From Larkinella terrae (GTDB lineage: Bacteria; Bacteroidota; Bacteroidia; Cytophagales; Spirosomataceae), in assembly GCF_009668025.1 (NCBI RefSeq), contig NZ_WJXZ01000014.1, forward strand, positions 1,707,097-1,771,096: 64,000 nucleotides of DNA, written 5' to 3'. The notes beneath the pieces are model-generated. The model did not search any database. It was not told where the DNA came from and saw only the letters and a program-made list of their open reading frames with translations. The translations under genes and the position numbers were made by a program. Shown here piece by piece: positions 35,801 to 42,714 of the stretch. Position 1 is the first letter of the stretch. Every line of letters starts with the position of its first letter.

Positions 35801-36088
35801 ACGAGCCGCCACCTGATTTTTCTGTTCAAGGAAGCCATGAGTAACACGCTGAAACACTCGCAGGCCACGAGCGCGCAGATTCATTTTGCGATGCTGAACC
35901 GGCGGATCGAGGTTCAGTGGAAAGACAACGGCATCGGGATTCAGCAAAGTAACAAATCGTCGGTCGGCAACGGGCTGCACAACATCCGCAGCCGGGCCGA
36001 AAAAATTGGCGGAAAAGTCGACATCACGTCAGAATTTTTGGAAGGTACCACCGTTACGTTTCGGATGGACATCCCGCACATTGGGTGA
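32858..36088 (+). CDS. Two-component propeller sensor histidine kinase
   Basis: A 1076-residue membrane kinase. After a signal peptide comes a large periplasmic sensor made of many Reg_prop repeats (about residues 40-720, repeated DxxGxxWxGT and GLxxYDP patterns) forming two beta-propellers. A Y_Y_Y domain (about 755-815), one membrane helix (about 830-850), a HisKA_3 dimerisation region with the phospho-acceptor His882 in DLHDEFGNT, and a HATPase (about 980-1075, VGNGLHNIRSRAEKIGG) follow. This is the sensor part of the Bacteroidota hybrid systems that detect glycan breakdown products, but without the fused receiver and AraC domains. The LuxR-type regulator gene follows at 36212 and is the obvious partner. 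The signal is probably a nutrient imported through the SusC/D pair; that is inference. Confidence 0.95.
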   Translation: MKRNLSVLMLCLGWVTAFTQAIKSLPSGSSLESRGTVIKFLDQISVDNGLSQSGVDCILKDSRGYVWFGTQDGLNRYDGYQITHYKHNPFDATTISHDQIMSLYEDAHGKIWVGTVNGLSEYDPVTGRFRRHGNLLEPKRSRYGLTTINAITSDRFGTLWLATSWGLKRLVFKNARQYDVVHYTIENEEDRRAQVINTLLIDASGTLWIGTGNGLAELPLTKPGPFKAKPAPIRVVASTEQMSYQLPSAWVKSLAADEFGTIWVGTASGVTRINPKLGQSELYPEIGEQIGDLPISSLHIDRYKVLWISTQKRGIYRFKVVSDQHIRFIDSIQEDLFAKKGLKTGVINTIYEGPAPLEDIVWIGTHDAGVQVYSRSKNTFRQWPIITNRMQSSAAGLVFAVTTDHMGKLWIGTHEGLIQIDRLTSAMQRFRGNPNDPHSLSSDKIQCLREDRKGNLWVGTMEGLYLYDRQHNRFDAHLPGTGKELTVRGGEKGDGVLSLYEDRAGNLWVGGYSSLRRIDAKTGQVTSYRHDPKDPNSLRAFIVYAIQEDRNGMIWVGTGFGLNKINVQTGKITHYENNPKDPHSLIGEQVLGFLRDSKDRFWVCSNKGFSKMVYGKNGEERFIHYTERQGLPNELVYGALEDAHGRIWMSTNLGLSCFDPEREKFENYDINDGLTINEFNMNAYHQAADGEMFFGGIGSLVSFLPLHMVKNRHLPRVVLTSFKKFEKPVNIDSLLAKTGRIEILPGENFFSFSFAALDYTNSHKNQYAYKLEGFQDGWIESGVRRYVSFTNLKPGDYVLKVRGSNSDGVWSEANMLRIPITVLPPFWQTWWFMLALVTVIGAATWLVYNYRVQKKVEHLLELERVTLAENERVRKMAAQDLHDEFGNTITRISMLTEIIKNKLNGHGAEIAPLLTKISDNSNRLYQGTKDFIWAINPEHDNFLEIAIRLKDFGDDVFDRSRITFEATGIIDDLRRAVLPVGTSRHLIFLFKEAMSNTLKHSQATSAQIHFAMLNRRIEVQWKDNGIGIQQSNKSSVGNGLHNIRSRAEKIGGKVDITSEFLEGTTVTFRMDIPHIG

Positions 36089-36211
36089 AAACCCGAACAA
36101 CTTCTTCATCGACATTCCTTTCGTAAAGACAATTGCTCCGTTGGTGTAATAACGGGGTTACCTGGCCTAAAAAAGTAGTTACTTACTTTCGCAAACTCTA
36201 ATGAACACACT

Positions 36212-36862
36212 ATGAATGTAGCTCAACTATTACGCAGTCCGCAGACGATACGGATTTGCATTGTGGAGGATGACAATTTGATTCGGGACGGCTTCGCGTT
36301 GCTCATTAACAGTACGTACGGTTTCAAGATTGTTAACACGTATCACCGCTGCGAGGATGCCATTAAAAACCTTCTTTCCGACGCGCCTGATGTCGTTTTG
36401 ATGGACATTGAGTTGCCGGGCATGAACGGGATCGAGGGGATTGCCCGAATCAAGAAACTGCGCCCGAAAACCAACATCATCGTGGTTTCGGTGTATGAAA
36501 ATGACGAGCTGGTATTCAAGGCGTTATGCGCCGGTGCGGGCGGTTATCTGACCAAAAACATGCAGCCCACGCGGCTTTTGGAAGCCATCCGCGACATTCA
36601 GGAGGGGGGCGCGCCGATGAGTACGAACATTGCCCGAATGGTAGTGGCGTCGTTCCAGAAAAACCGCAATTCGCCCCTGACGGCGCGCGAAACCGAAGTG
36701 TTGGAGCTGCTGTCGAAAGGGAAAAGTTACACCACCATTGCCGAGCAGTTATTCGTGGACAAAGAGACCATCCGGACGCACATCAAGAATATCTACTGGA
36801 AGCTCGAAGTCCATTCCAAGGCTGAAGCGATTGAAAAAGCAATCAAAGAAAGGTTGATTTAA
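36212..36862 (+). CDS. NarL/LuxR-family response regulator
   Basis: A 216-residue regulator. The receiver domain has the acidic pair in CIVEDDNLIRDG and the phospho-acceptor Asp65 in VVLMDIELPGMNG. The C-terminal LuxR-type helix-turn-helix spans about residues 155-212 (LTARETEVLELLSKGKSY, KETIRTHIKNIYWKL). It follows the HisKA_3 kinase gene by 123 bp; kinases of this type pair with NarL-type regulators. Its likely operators are the CCCC-N5/6-GGGG dyads before the kinase gene, the susC leader and the gene at 42145. TACTTTCG at 36184 is a possible -7 box of its own. Confidence 0.95.
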   Translation: MNVAQLLRSPQTIRICIVEDDNLIRDGFALLINSTYGFKIVNTYHRCEDAIKNLLSDAPDVVLMDIELPGMNGIEGIARIKKLRPKTNIIVVSVYENDELVFKALCAGAGGYLTKNMQPTRLLEAIRDIQEGGAPMSTNIARMVVASFQKNRNSPLTARETEVLELLSKGKSYTTIAEQLFVDKETIRTHIKNIYWKLEVHSKAEAIEKAIKERLI

Positions 36863-36872
36863 ACGAGAAAAT

Positions 36873-36918
36873 CCCCTTTTCTGGGGTAGAGGGGCGCTCA
36901 CACCTTCCCTTACTTTTG
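36873..36918 (+). promoter_or_regulatory. Operator-promoter 2: CCCC-N6-GGGG plus TACTTTTG
   Basis: CCCC at 36873-36876 and GGGG at 36883-36886 (followed by TAGAG) lie 24 nt before TACTTTTG at 36911-36918, a full -7 match. No -33 element is visible. The transcript would start near 36925, upstream of a terminator-like hairpin at 37019 and of susC. Confidence 0.55.
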
Positions 36919-36924
36919 TAGTGT

Positions 36925-37051
36925 TCGATGCGTGCGCAGGGCAACTGGCAGTGTGCTGACCGACAAAAAATGAAGGTTCCGGTAATTCTGAACCTGATCT
37001 ATGAGATGAACGTAAAACAGAAAAACCAGTCGTTTCGGCTGGTTTTTTCTG
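36925..37051 (+). ncRNA. Candidate leader RNA or small RNA before susC
   Basis: A transcript from operator-promoter 2 would run about 125 nt to a hairpin with a T-run (ACCAG/CTGGT stem, 37019-37051), so it would end before susC unless read through. A 51-codon frame (36928-37083) crosses the hairpin and looks like chance. The segment may be an attenuated leader or a small RNA. Confidence 0.3.
37019..37051 (+). terminator. Terminator-like hairpin upstream of susC
   Basis: AGAAAAACCAG pairs with CTGGTTTTTTCT around about 9 nt and ends in a T-run. Its stem resembles that of the terminator after susD (41962-41988). Confidence 0.5.
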
Positions 37052-37057
37052 TTAATA

Positions 37058-37107
37058 AAATCCCCCTCAATGCGGGATTTTAGGACTCGTCAGGTTCTTG
37101 ACCTTTG
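37058..37107 (+). promoter_or_regulatory. Operator-promoter 4 (weak), directly before susC
   Basis: The dyad AAATCCC (37058-37064) with GGGATTT (37074-37080) lies about 23 nt before GACCTTTG at 37100-37107, a one-mismatch -7 box. It repeats the layout of sites 1-3 in weaker form and would give a leader of about 35 nt to the susC start. Confidence 0.35.
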
Positions 37108-37149
37108 TTTAAAAATCATTTTGAAATTTAAACACTGATCAACAAACCG

Positions 37150-40100
37150 ATGAAATTACTACTTCTACGTGTAATTCTACTGGTCCTTCTCAGTTACCAG
37201 TATGGGTTAGCTCAATCCAAAACCGTTTCCGGAACGGTGCGAAGTTCCTCCGATAATTTGCCGATGCCCGGCGTTACCATCGGGATCAAAGGAACCACCC
37301 AAGGTGCCACCACCGACGGCAGCGGGGCTTTCCGGATCACCAATGTTCCCGACAATGCCACCCTGGTTTTTTCGTTCATTGGTTTTAAAACCCAGGAACT
37401 CCCGGTCGGAAACCGCACTACCTTCGACATTGTGTTGCAGGAAAGCGCGGCCATTCTGAACGAGGTCGTCGTGACGGCATCGGCCATCGAGCGGGAGAAG
37501 AAAACGCTGGGATACGCGGTCACGAACGTGAAAGGCGAGGATCTGGTCCGGGCCAACGAGTCGAACATGCTGCGGTCGTTGCAGGGCCGGGTGCCGGGCG
37601 TTCAGATTTCGAGCGCGTCGGGCGCGGCAGGCGGGGCCACGCGGGTGGTGATTCGCGGAGCACAGTCGTTTAATGGCAACAACCAGCCGCTGTATGTCGT
37701 CGATGGAATTATTGTCAGTAACAACAACACGACCACGCAGATTATCAACGGAAACGGGACCAATTCGGCCGCCGGAACCGGTGGCGATTTGAACAACGGC
37801 GTAGACATTACCAACCGTGCGGCCGACATCGATCCGAATAACATTGAGTCGGTTTCCATCCTGAAAGGACCGGCTGCGGCTGCTCTTTACGGTTCGCAGG
37901 CAGCCTCGGGCGTGATCATCATTACGACCAAAAACCGGAGTAAAAACGTCACGGATAAGCCGCAGATCAGCCTGAATAGCTCAGTTTCCTTCGAAAATCC
38001 GCTGCGTTTACCGCAATTCCAAAACACCTTTGCGGGTGGGTTTGACGGTATTTACGATCTGAACGACGGTGGAAACGTAAGCTGGGGGCCCAAAATTCGG
38101 GGGCAGAAAGTGGCCGACTGGCACACCTACGGATTGTATACGCTCGGCCAACTGGATCATCCGGATTCGGTGGCCCTGGTGGCCCGGCCCAACAACGTTC
38201 GTAATTTTTTCCAGACCGGTGTTACGCTCAATAACTCGTTTTCGGTGCGGAACAACAATGGGACGTCCAACTACGTCCTGACGGTTTCGGATGTCAACAC
38301 CAAGTCGATGATTCCCAGTACGACGTACCGGCGGACGGCGGTGAATGTTGGCGCGGGAACCCGGTTTTTCAACAATAAAGTTTCGACCAACCTCTCGGCG
38401 ACCTTCACCCGTTCCGGGGGAGATCGCGGGGTGCAGGGGCAGGGCCGGTCGAACATCCTGCAAACGATTTACAACACGCCCCGCGATATTGAGATCACCG
38501 ATCAGAAAGATATCAACGATCCGCGTTACAACCTGGACGGTTATTACCTGGCCGGTTTTCGGAACAATCCTTACTGGTTGCTGGAAAATAACCTCCTGAA
38601 AGACAACGTGAACCGGTTTTTCGGAAACGCGCAGGTGAGTTACGATCCGGTGCCGTGGCTGAACCTGACGTACCGGATTGGCACGGATATGTACTCGGAT
38701 CTGCGGACGCAGAAGTTTGCGCTGGGAACGATCAACACCGTCAGTGGGCGTTACGTCGAAGACAACACCAACTTCCAGAGTCTGCTTTCCGACTTTATCG
38801 TGACGCTGAACCGCGATCTGAATTCGGACATGAACCTGAAGGTCATTCTGGGCCACAACCTGCAGGATTACAATTCGTCACGGGGCGTTTACGACGGCCA
38901 GCCGCTGATTGTTCCCGGTTTTTACGACCTGAGCAACGCCAGCGCCATTGTAACCACTCGCGTGGATCAGCACACCCGGTTATACGGGATTTATGGCGAT
39001 GCGCAGTTGTCGTATAAGGATTACCTGTTTCTGGATGTTACCGGCCGGAATGATTATTCCTCAACGCTGCCGAAGAAAAACCGCTCGTTCTTTTACCCCG
39101 GCGCCAGCGTCAGTTTCATTCCGACCTCCGCGTTTCTTAACCTTAGAGGATCAGTGCTGAGTTACACCAAACTCCGGGCGAATATTGCGCAGGTGGGTAA
39201 AGTGGCCAATGCCTATCAGATCAACCCGGTTTTCACGCGGACGTCGATCACGGACGGTTTTCAGGCGCTCTACCAGTTCCCGCTGAACGGCATTGCGGGC
39301 TTTTCGGTCGGCAACATTCGTGGCAATCCGGATCTGCGATCGGAGCTGACGACCTCCTGGGAAATTGGCGCGGAAGCGCAGTTTTTCAACAACCGCTTGG
39401 GGCTGGATTTTACGTATTACAACTCGAAAAGTGCGCAGCAAATCGTCAACGTGCCCATTTCCAGCACTTCCGGTTTTCTGGCCCAAACCCTGAACGCGGG
39501 TGCCATGACCAACAAAGGACTCGAAATTTTGCTGACCGGCACGCCGGTAAAAGCCAGCTCCGGTTTTCGCTGGGACGTTTCGCTGAACTTTACAAGAAAC
39601 CGCAATAAGGTTACCGAATTGTACAATCCACTGGCACCCGTCGGGCTGGGCGGTTTGTCAACGCCGGGTCTGCAGGCCCGCCTGGGGGAACCGTACGGAA
39701 CGTTTTTCGGTAGTAAAATGCTCCGCGATCCGGAAGGTCGCATTGTGGTAAACCCGACGACAGGCCGCCCGCTTGCCGACCCGGTTTTGCAGGTTCTGGG
39801 AAACATTCAACCCGATTTTTCGGCCGGTTTGAGCAATACGGTTTCGTTCAAAGGATTGACTTTCAATGTTTTGTTCGATACACGGCAGGGCGGTAAATTC
39901 TTCTCGCAAACCGCCAATCTGGGCCGTTTCGGCGGTTTCCTGAAAGAAACCACTTTCAACGATCGCGAACCGTTTGTCTACCCGAACTCCGTTACCCAGA
40001 ATCAGGACGGGACGTTTACGCCCAATACAACGATCAAAACGAGTGGCGGTTTTGAGTACTGGTCGACGCTTTCCAACTTCGGCGAAAACACGCTGTTCGA

Positions 40101-40350
40101 CGCTTCTTTCGTGAAACTGCGGGAAATGAGCCTGAGTTACGCGCTGCCCAAATCCCTCATTGGCAAAACGCCGTTCTCGACCATTCAGGTGTCGCTGATT
40201 GGCCGGAATCTGATGTTGTGGACCCCCAAATCGCAGCCGAACGTCGATCCGGAAGTGAGTTCGTTCGGAACTGGCAACAGCCAGGGCTACGAATACCTGG
40301 CGTATCCATCGGCCCGGAGCTACGGTGCCAGCTTGAAAATTGTGTTATAA
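37150..40350 (+). CDS. SusC-family TonB-dependent outer-membrane transporter
   Basis: A 1066-residue receptor. A signal peptide (residues 1-22) is followed by a carboxypeptidase-regulatory-like domain (about 25-115, SGTVRSSSDNLPMPGVTIGI), a TonB-box region and plug (about 115-240, RVPGVQISSASGAAGGATRV and NNQPLYVVDGIIV) and a 22-strand barrel. SusC proteins import glycans or peptides across the outer membrane with a SusD lid, powered by TonB. The SusD gene follows by 23 bp. No hydrolase gene is attached, so the substrate is unknown; this is not a standard polysaccharide locus. Regulation by the upstream kinase and LuxR pair is likely from position and operator-like sites. Confidence 0.96.
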   Translation: MKLLLLRVILLVLLSYQYGLAQSKTVSGTVRSSSDNLPMPGVTIGIKGTTQGATTDGSGAFRITNVPDNATLVFSFIGFKTQELPVGNRTTFDIVLQESAAILNEVVVTASAIEREKKTLGYAVTNVKGEDLVRANESNMLRSLQGRVPGVQISSASGAAGGATRVVIRGAQSFNGNNQPLYVVDGIIVSNNNTTTQIINGNGTNSAAGTGGDLNNGVDITNRAADIDPNNIESVSILKGPAAAALYGSQAASGVIIITTKNRSKNVTDKPQISLNSSVSFENPLRLPQFQNTFAGGFDGIYDLNDGGNVSWGPKIRGQKVADWHTYGLYTLGQLDHPDSVALVARPNNVRNFFQTGVTLNNSFSVRNNNGTSNYVLTVSDVNTKSMIPSTTYRRTAVNVGAGTRFFNNKVSTNLSATFTRSGGDRGVQGQGRSNILQTIYNTPRDIEITDQKDINDPRYNLDGYYLAGFRNNPYWLLENNLLKDNVNRFFGNAQVSYDPVPWLNLTYRIGTDMYSDLRTQKFALGTINTVSGRYVEDNTNFQSLLSDFIVTLNRDLNSDMNLKVILGHNLQDYNSSRGVYDGQPLIVPGFYDLSNASAIVTTRVDQHTRLYGIYGDAQLSYKDYLFLDVTGRNDYSSTLPKKNRSFFYPGASVSFIPTSAFLNLRGSVLSYTKLRANIAQVGKVANAYQINPVFTRTSITDGFQALYQFPLNGIAGFSVGNIRGNPDLRSELTTSWEIGAEAQFFNNRLGLDFTYYNSKSAQQIVNVPISSTSGFLAQTLNAGAMTNKGLEILLTGTPVKASSGFRWDVSLNFTRNRNKVTELYNPLAPVGLGGLSTPGLQARLGEPYGTFFGSKMLRDPEGRIVVNPTTGRPLADPVLQVLGNIQPDFSAGLSNTVSFKGLTFNVLFDTRQGGKFFSQTANLGRFGGFLKETTFNDREPFVYPNSVTQNQDGTFTPNTTIKTSGGFEYWSTLSNFGENTLFDASFVKLREMSLSYALPKSLIGKTPFSTIQVSLIGRNLMLWTPKSQPNVDPEVSSFGTGNSQGYEYLAYPSARSYGASLKIVL

Positions 40351-40373
40351 CCGACCAAGATTTCACCAAAAAT

Positions 40374-41915
40374 ATGAAACGAATATTTCGGAAAGCCGTG
40401 TTTCTGAGCCTGTTTATAGGTCTGAACACCGCCTGTAAAAATGATTACCTGGACATCAATACCGACCCCAACAACCCTTCCGTTGCGGATATCAACCTTT
40501 CGTTACCGGCGGGACAGGCGCAGGTTGCCTTCATTGTGGGCGGTCAGCTCAACATCGTGGGAAGCGTGCTGGCGCAATACTGGACCACCCCCAAAGGCGG
40601 CAACCAGTACCGTGCCTGGGATCAGTACAACATCACGTCTTCCACGCTCGACGGCCAGGGCGGCCAGTTTGCCACAATGTATTCCGGCGCATTGGAAGAT
40701 TTTCAATACGTTATCAATCAGGGCAGTACGCAGAACGAATGGCGGATGGTCGGCATTTCGAAAATCATGAAAGCCTACGCCTTTGAGGTTTTGACGGATT
40801 TATACGGCGATATTCCGTTTTCGGAAGCCCTCGACGCCGACAAGACGATTACGCCCAAGTACGACGCGCAAAAAGATGTTTATGCGGGCTTACAGACGCT
40901 GCTGGATGATGCGAAAGCCGATATTGCCAAAAAACAGGGGCGGTTTCCGGGAACGTCGGACATGATTTATCAGGCAGGAACTGAAGCCGCGATGGACCGC
41001 TGGGTTCGTCTGGCCAACACGCTGAAGCTCAAGTTGTACATGCGGCTGAGCCAGGTCGATCCGGCGGGAGCCAAGGCCGGAATTCAGGCGCTTTACACCA
41101 GCAGCGGCACGGCTTTCATGCGGACCGGAGAGAGTTTCCAGTTTGCAAACGGAACGGCCACCAATACCGAAAATCCGCTCTGGCAGGCTAATTTTCGCTT
41201 GTCAAATAACCTGACGGCCAGCACGACAATCGGGAATTTAATGGTTCCGAATGCCGATCCACGGCTACCGGTTTTCTTCCTGGATGCGGATTTGCGGACA
41301 CCCGAAATCGATTACGTGTTCACGCCTAACGGCACCACATCGACCAACACCGCTCAATATTCTTCCTATCCGGGCAAGTACTTTATCGGACAGCGGTTTT
41401 TGAACGGAACCATAAACGGGACGTCGGCTGCCAGTGGGATTACGGCCGCCGATGACAATGCTGCCAAATCACGTCCGGTGGTATTACTGTCGTACGAGGA
41501 GAGTCTGTTCCTGCGCGCGGAAGCCGTTGCCCGGGGCTGGGCCGGAACCACCGCCGACGACGCGGCCAAATTGTATAACGAAGCCATTACGGCATCCATG
41601 ACGCGTTTTGGCGTCCAGCCGGGCGATTACCTGACCAAACCGGGTGTCGATTACACCAAGCAAACCGATAAAATCAAGGCGATTATCACGCAGAAATACC
41701 TCGCGATGTACGGTCTGAATGGGGTAGAAGCCTGGTCGGAGCAACGCCGGACCGGTTTTCCGGCACCCACGATTCCGGTGGTTAACCTGACCGGCAACAA
41801 GCTGATCAAACGGCTGCCGTACGTCGATTCCGAGTTACAAAGGAATCCGAGCATTGCGACGACCGGCATTGCCCCCGGCGACGTTCTAACCCCCGTTTGG
41901 TGGGATGTCGACTAG
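40374..41915 (+). CDS. SusD/RagB-family nutrient-binding lipoprotein
   Basis: A 513-residue lipoprotein with the lipobox in LNTAC (Cys near residue 20), then NDYLDINTDPNNPS, a start typical of the SusD-like_2 group. TPR-like helices (EWRMVGISKIMKAYAFEVL, LYGDIPFSEAL, ADKTITPKYDAQKDVY) form the SusD fold, and the C-terminus carries LPYVDSELQRNP. SusD caps the SusC barrel and delivers ligand. I chose the ATG at 40374; the longer frame would overlap susC and lose the signal peptide. It ends at a clear terminator. Confidence 0.95.
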   Translation: MKRIFRKAVFLSLFIGLNTACKNDYLDINTDPNNPSVADINLSLPAGQAQVAFIVGGQLNIVGSVLAQYWTTPKGGNQYRAWDQYNITSSTLDGQGGQFATMYSGALEDFQYVINQGSTQNEWRMVGISKIMKAYAFEVLTDLYGDIPFSEALDADKTITPKYDAQKDVYAGLQTLLDDAKADIAKKQGRFPGTSDMIYQAGTEAAMDRWVRLANTLKLKLYMRLSQVDPAGAKAGIQALYTSSGTAFMRTGESFQFANGTATNTENPLWQANFRLSNNLTASTTIGNLMVPNADPRLPVFFLDADLRTPEIDYVFTPNGTTSTNTAQYSSYPGKYFIGQRFLNGTINGTSAASGITAADDNAAKSRPVVLLSYEESLFLRAEAVARGWAGTTADDAAKLYNEAITASMTRFGVQPGDYLTKPGVDYTKQTDKIKAIITQKYLAMYGLNGVEAWSEQRRTGFPAPTIPVVNLTGNKLIKRLPYVDSELQRNPSIATTGIAPGDVLTPVWWDVD

Positions 41916-41961
41916 CGCCATAGTTCATTTCTAACAACAGGGAAACAGTAATTCCGGGATC

Positions 41962-41988
41962 AAAAACCAGCCAAATCGGCTGGTTTTT
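41962..41988 (+). terminator. Intrinsic terminator of the susCD unit
   Basis: AAAAACCAGCC pairs with GGCTGGTTTTT around a short AAATC loop, ending in a T-run. Confidence 0.8.
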
Positions 41989-42042
41989 CCTTTATCAAGC
42001 CATTCGACCATTCATCATCTAAAGGATTCCATTCGGCAATAT

Positions 42043-42088
42043 CACCTCATTTGGGGTAGAGCGACCGAGTGCCAGCCTGGTACTTTTA
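42043..42088 (+). promoter_or_regulatory. Operator-promoter 3: CACC-N6-GGGG plus TACTTTTA
   Basis: GGGGTAGAG (GGGG at 42053-42056) is preceded by an imperfect CACC half-site at 42043-42046 and followed after 24 nt by TACTTTTA at 42081-42088. Both the TAGAG tail and the spacing match site 2 exactly. Confidence 0.5.
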
Positions 42089-42144
42089 GGTCATTAAAGA
42101 ATTGCCAACAACGAATCAGTGGTCACTCAAAAACAACAAATACG

Positions 42145-42588
42145 ATGAATCGTACCCTAAAAATGGCTGCACTTGTTCTGATGATGAGTGCCCCGGCAAT
42201 GGCCGGAATTTCGTCCACAGGTCCGATACCGGGCGATGAAAAAGAGAATACGTATTCTGCCTCGCCCAACGTCACGCGAACCAAGGCAATGGGGGTAGCC
42301 ATTTACCGGTCGATCAACACTTCCAAGATGAATCTGATGATCGAAAACTACATCGAAGTGCCGATCCAGGTAACCTTGCTGAACGAAAATAACGAAGTAC
42401 TGCACGCCGAAAAAGTGGGCAAGCGCCTGAAAAAATACTGGCGGAAATTTGATATGGAAACGATGAGCGACGGTTTGTATACCTTCGAAATCAGTGACGG
42501 GTTCACGAAAGTGACGAAATCGTTCCGGCTGGAAACCCAAAAAGTAGAAGTGAAGGAACCGACGCGGTTTGTGTCCCTGCTGAATTAA
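42145..42588 (+). CDS. Small secreted Ig-like protein
   Basis: A 147-residue exported protein. The signal peptide (MAALVLMMSAPAMAG) is followed by a linker and one beta-sandwich-like domain (NLMIENYIEVPIQVTLLNEN, YTFEISDGFTKVTKSFRLE), similar in pattern to DUF3244-type Ig-like proteins of Bacteroidota. It ends at a terminator, so it is a single-gene unit. Its promoter carries the same dyad as the susC leader and the kinase gene, so it probably belongs to the same regulon and may act with the SusC/D pair at the cell surface. The function is unknown. Confidence 0.8.
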   Translation: MNRTLKMAALVLMMSAPAMAGISSTGPIPGDEKENTYSASPNVTRTKAMGVAIYRSINTSKMNLMIENYIEVPIQVTLLNENNEVLHAEKVGKRLKKYWRKFDMETMSDGLYTFEISDGFTKVTKSFRLETQKVEVKEPTRFVSLLN

Positions 42589-42608
42589 CGACCGGTTTTC
42601 GCTGAATC

Positions 42609-42686
42609 AATCCCCCGCCAACGAAGGCAATGCGAGTGAGAGAAGGCCGCTCTGTCACTTTCTGCTTCGTTGCGGGGATTTTTTTA
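42609..42686 (+). terminator. Terminator between converging genes
   Basis: AATCCCCCGCCAACGAAGGCA (42609 on) pairs with TGCTTCGTTGCGGGGATT (42663-42680) and is followed by a run of seven T. The loop is about 35 nt. Confidence 0.6.
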
Positions 42687-42714
42687 TGGAAAAACCGACA
42701 TACTGACGGTATAA

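Noticed and set aside
36139-36191. A possible fifth operator before the response regulator gene (GGGG at 36154, TACTTTCG at 36184)
   Set aside because: The spacing is close (26 nt), but the CCCC half-site is missing and the -7 box has a mismatch, so I do not count it with the other sites.
36928-37083. A 51-codon open frame after the -7 box upstream of susC
   Set aside because: It runs straight through the terminator-like hairpin, has no start context and no protein-like pattern; a leader or small RNA is more likely.
40218-40373. Upstream extension of the SusD frame overlapping susC
   Set aside because: It would bury the lipoprotein signal peptide; the ATG at 40374 gives a proper lipobox.
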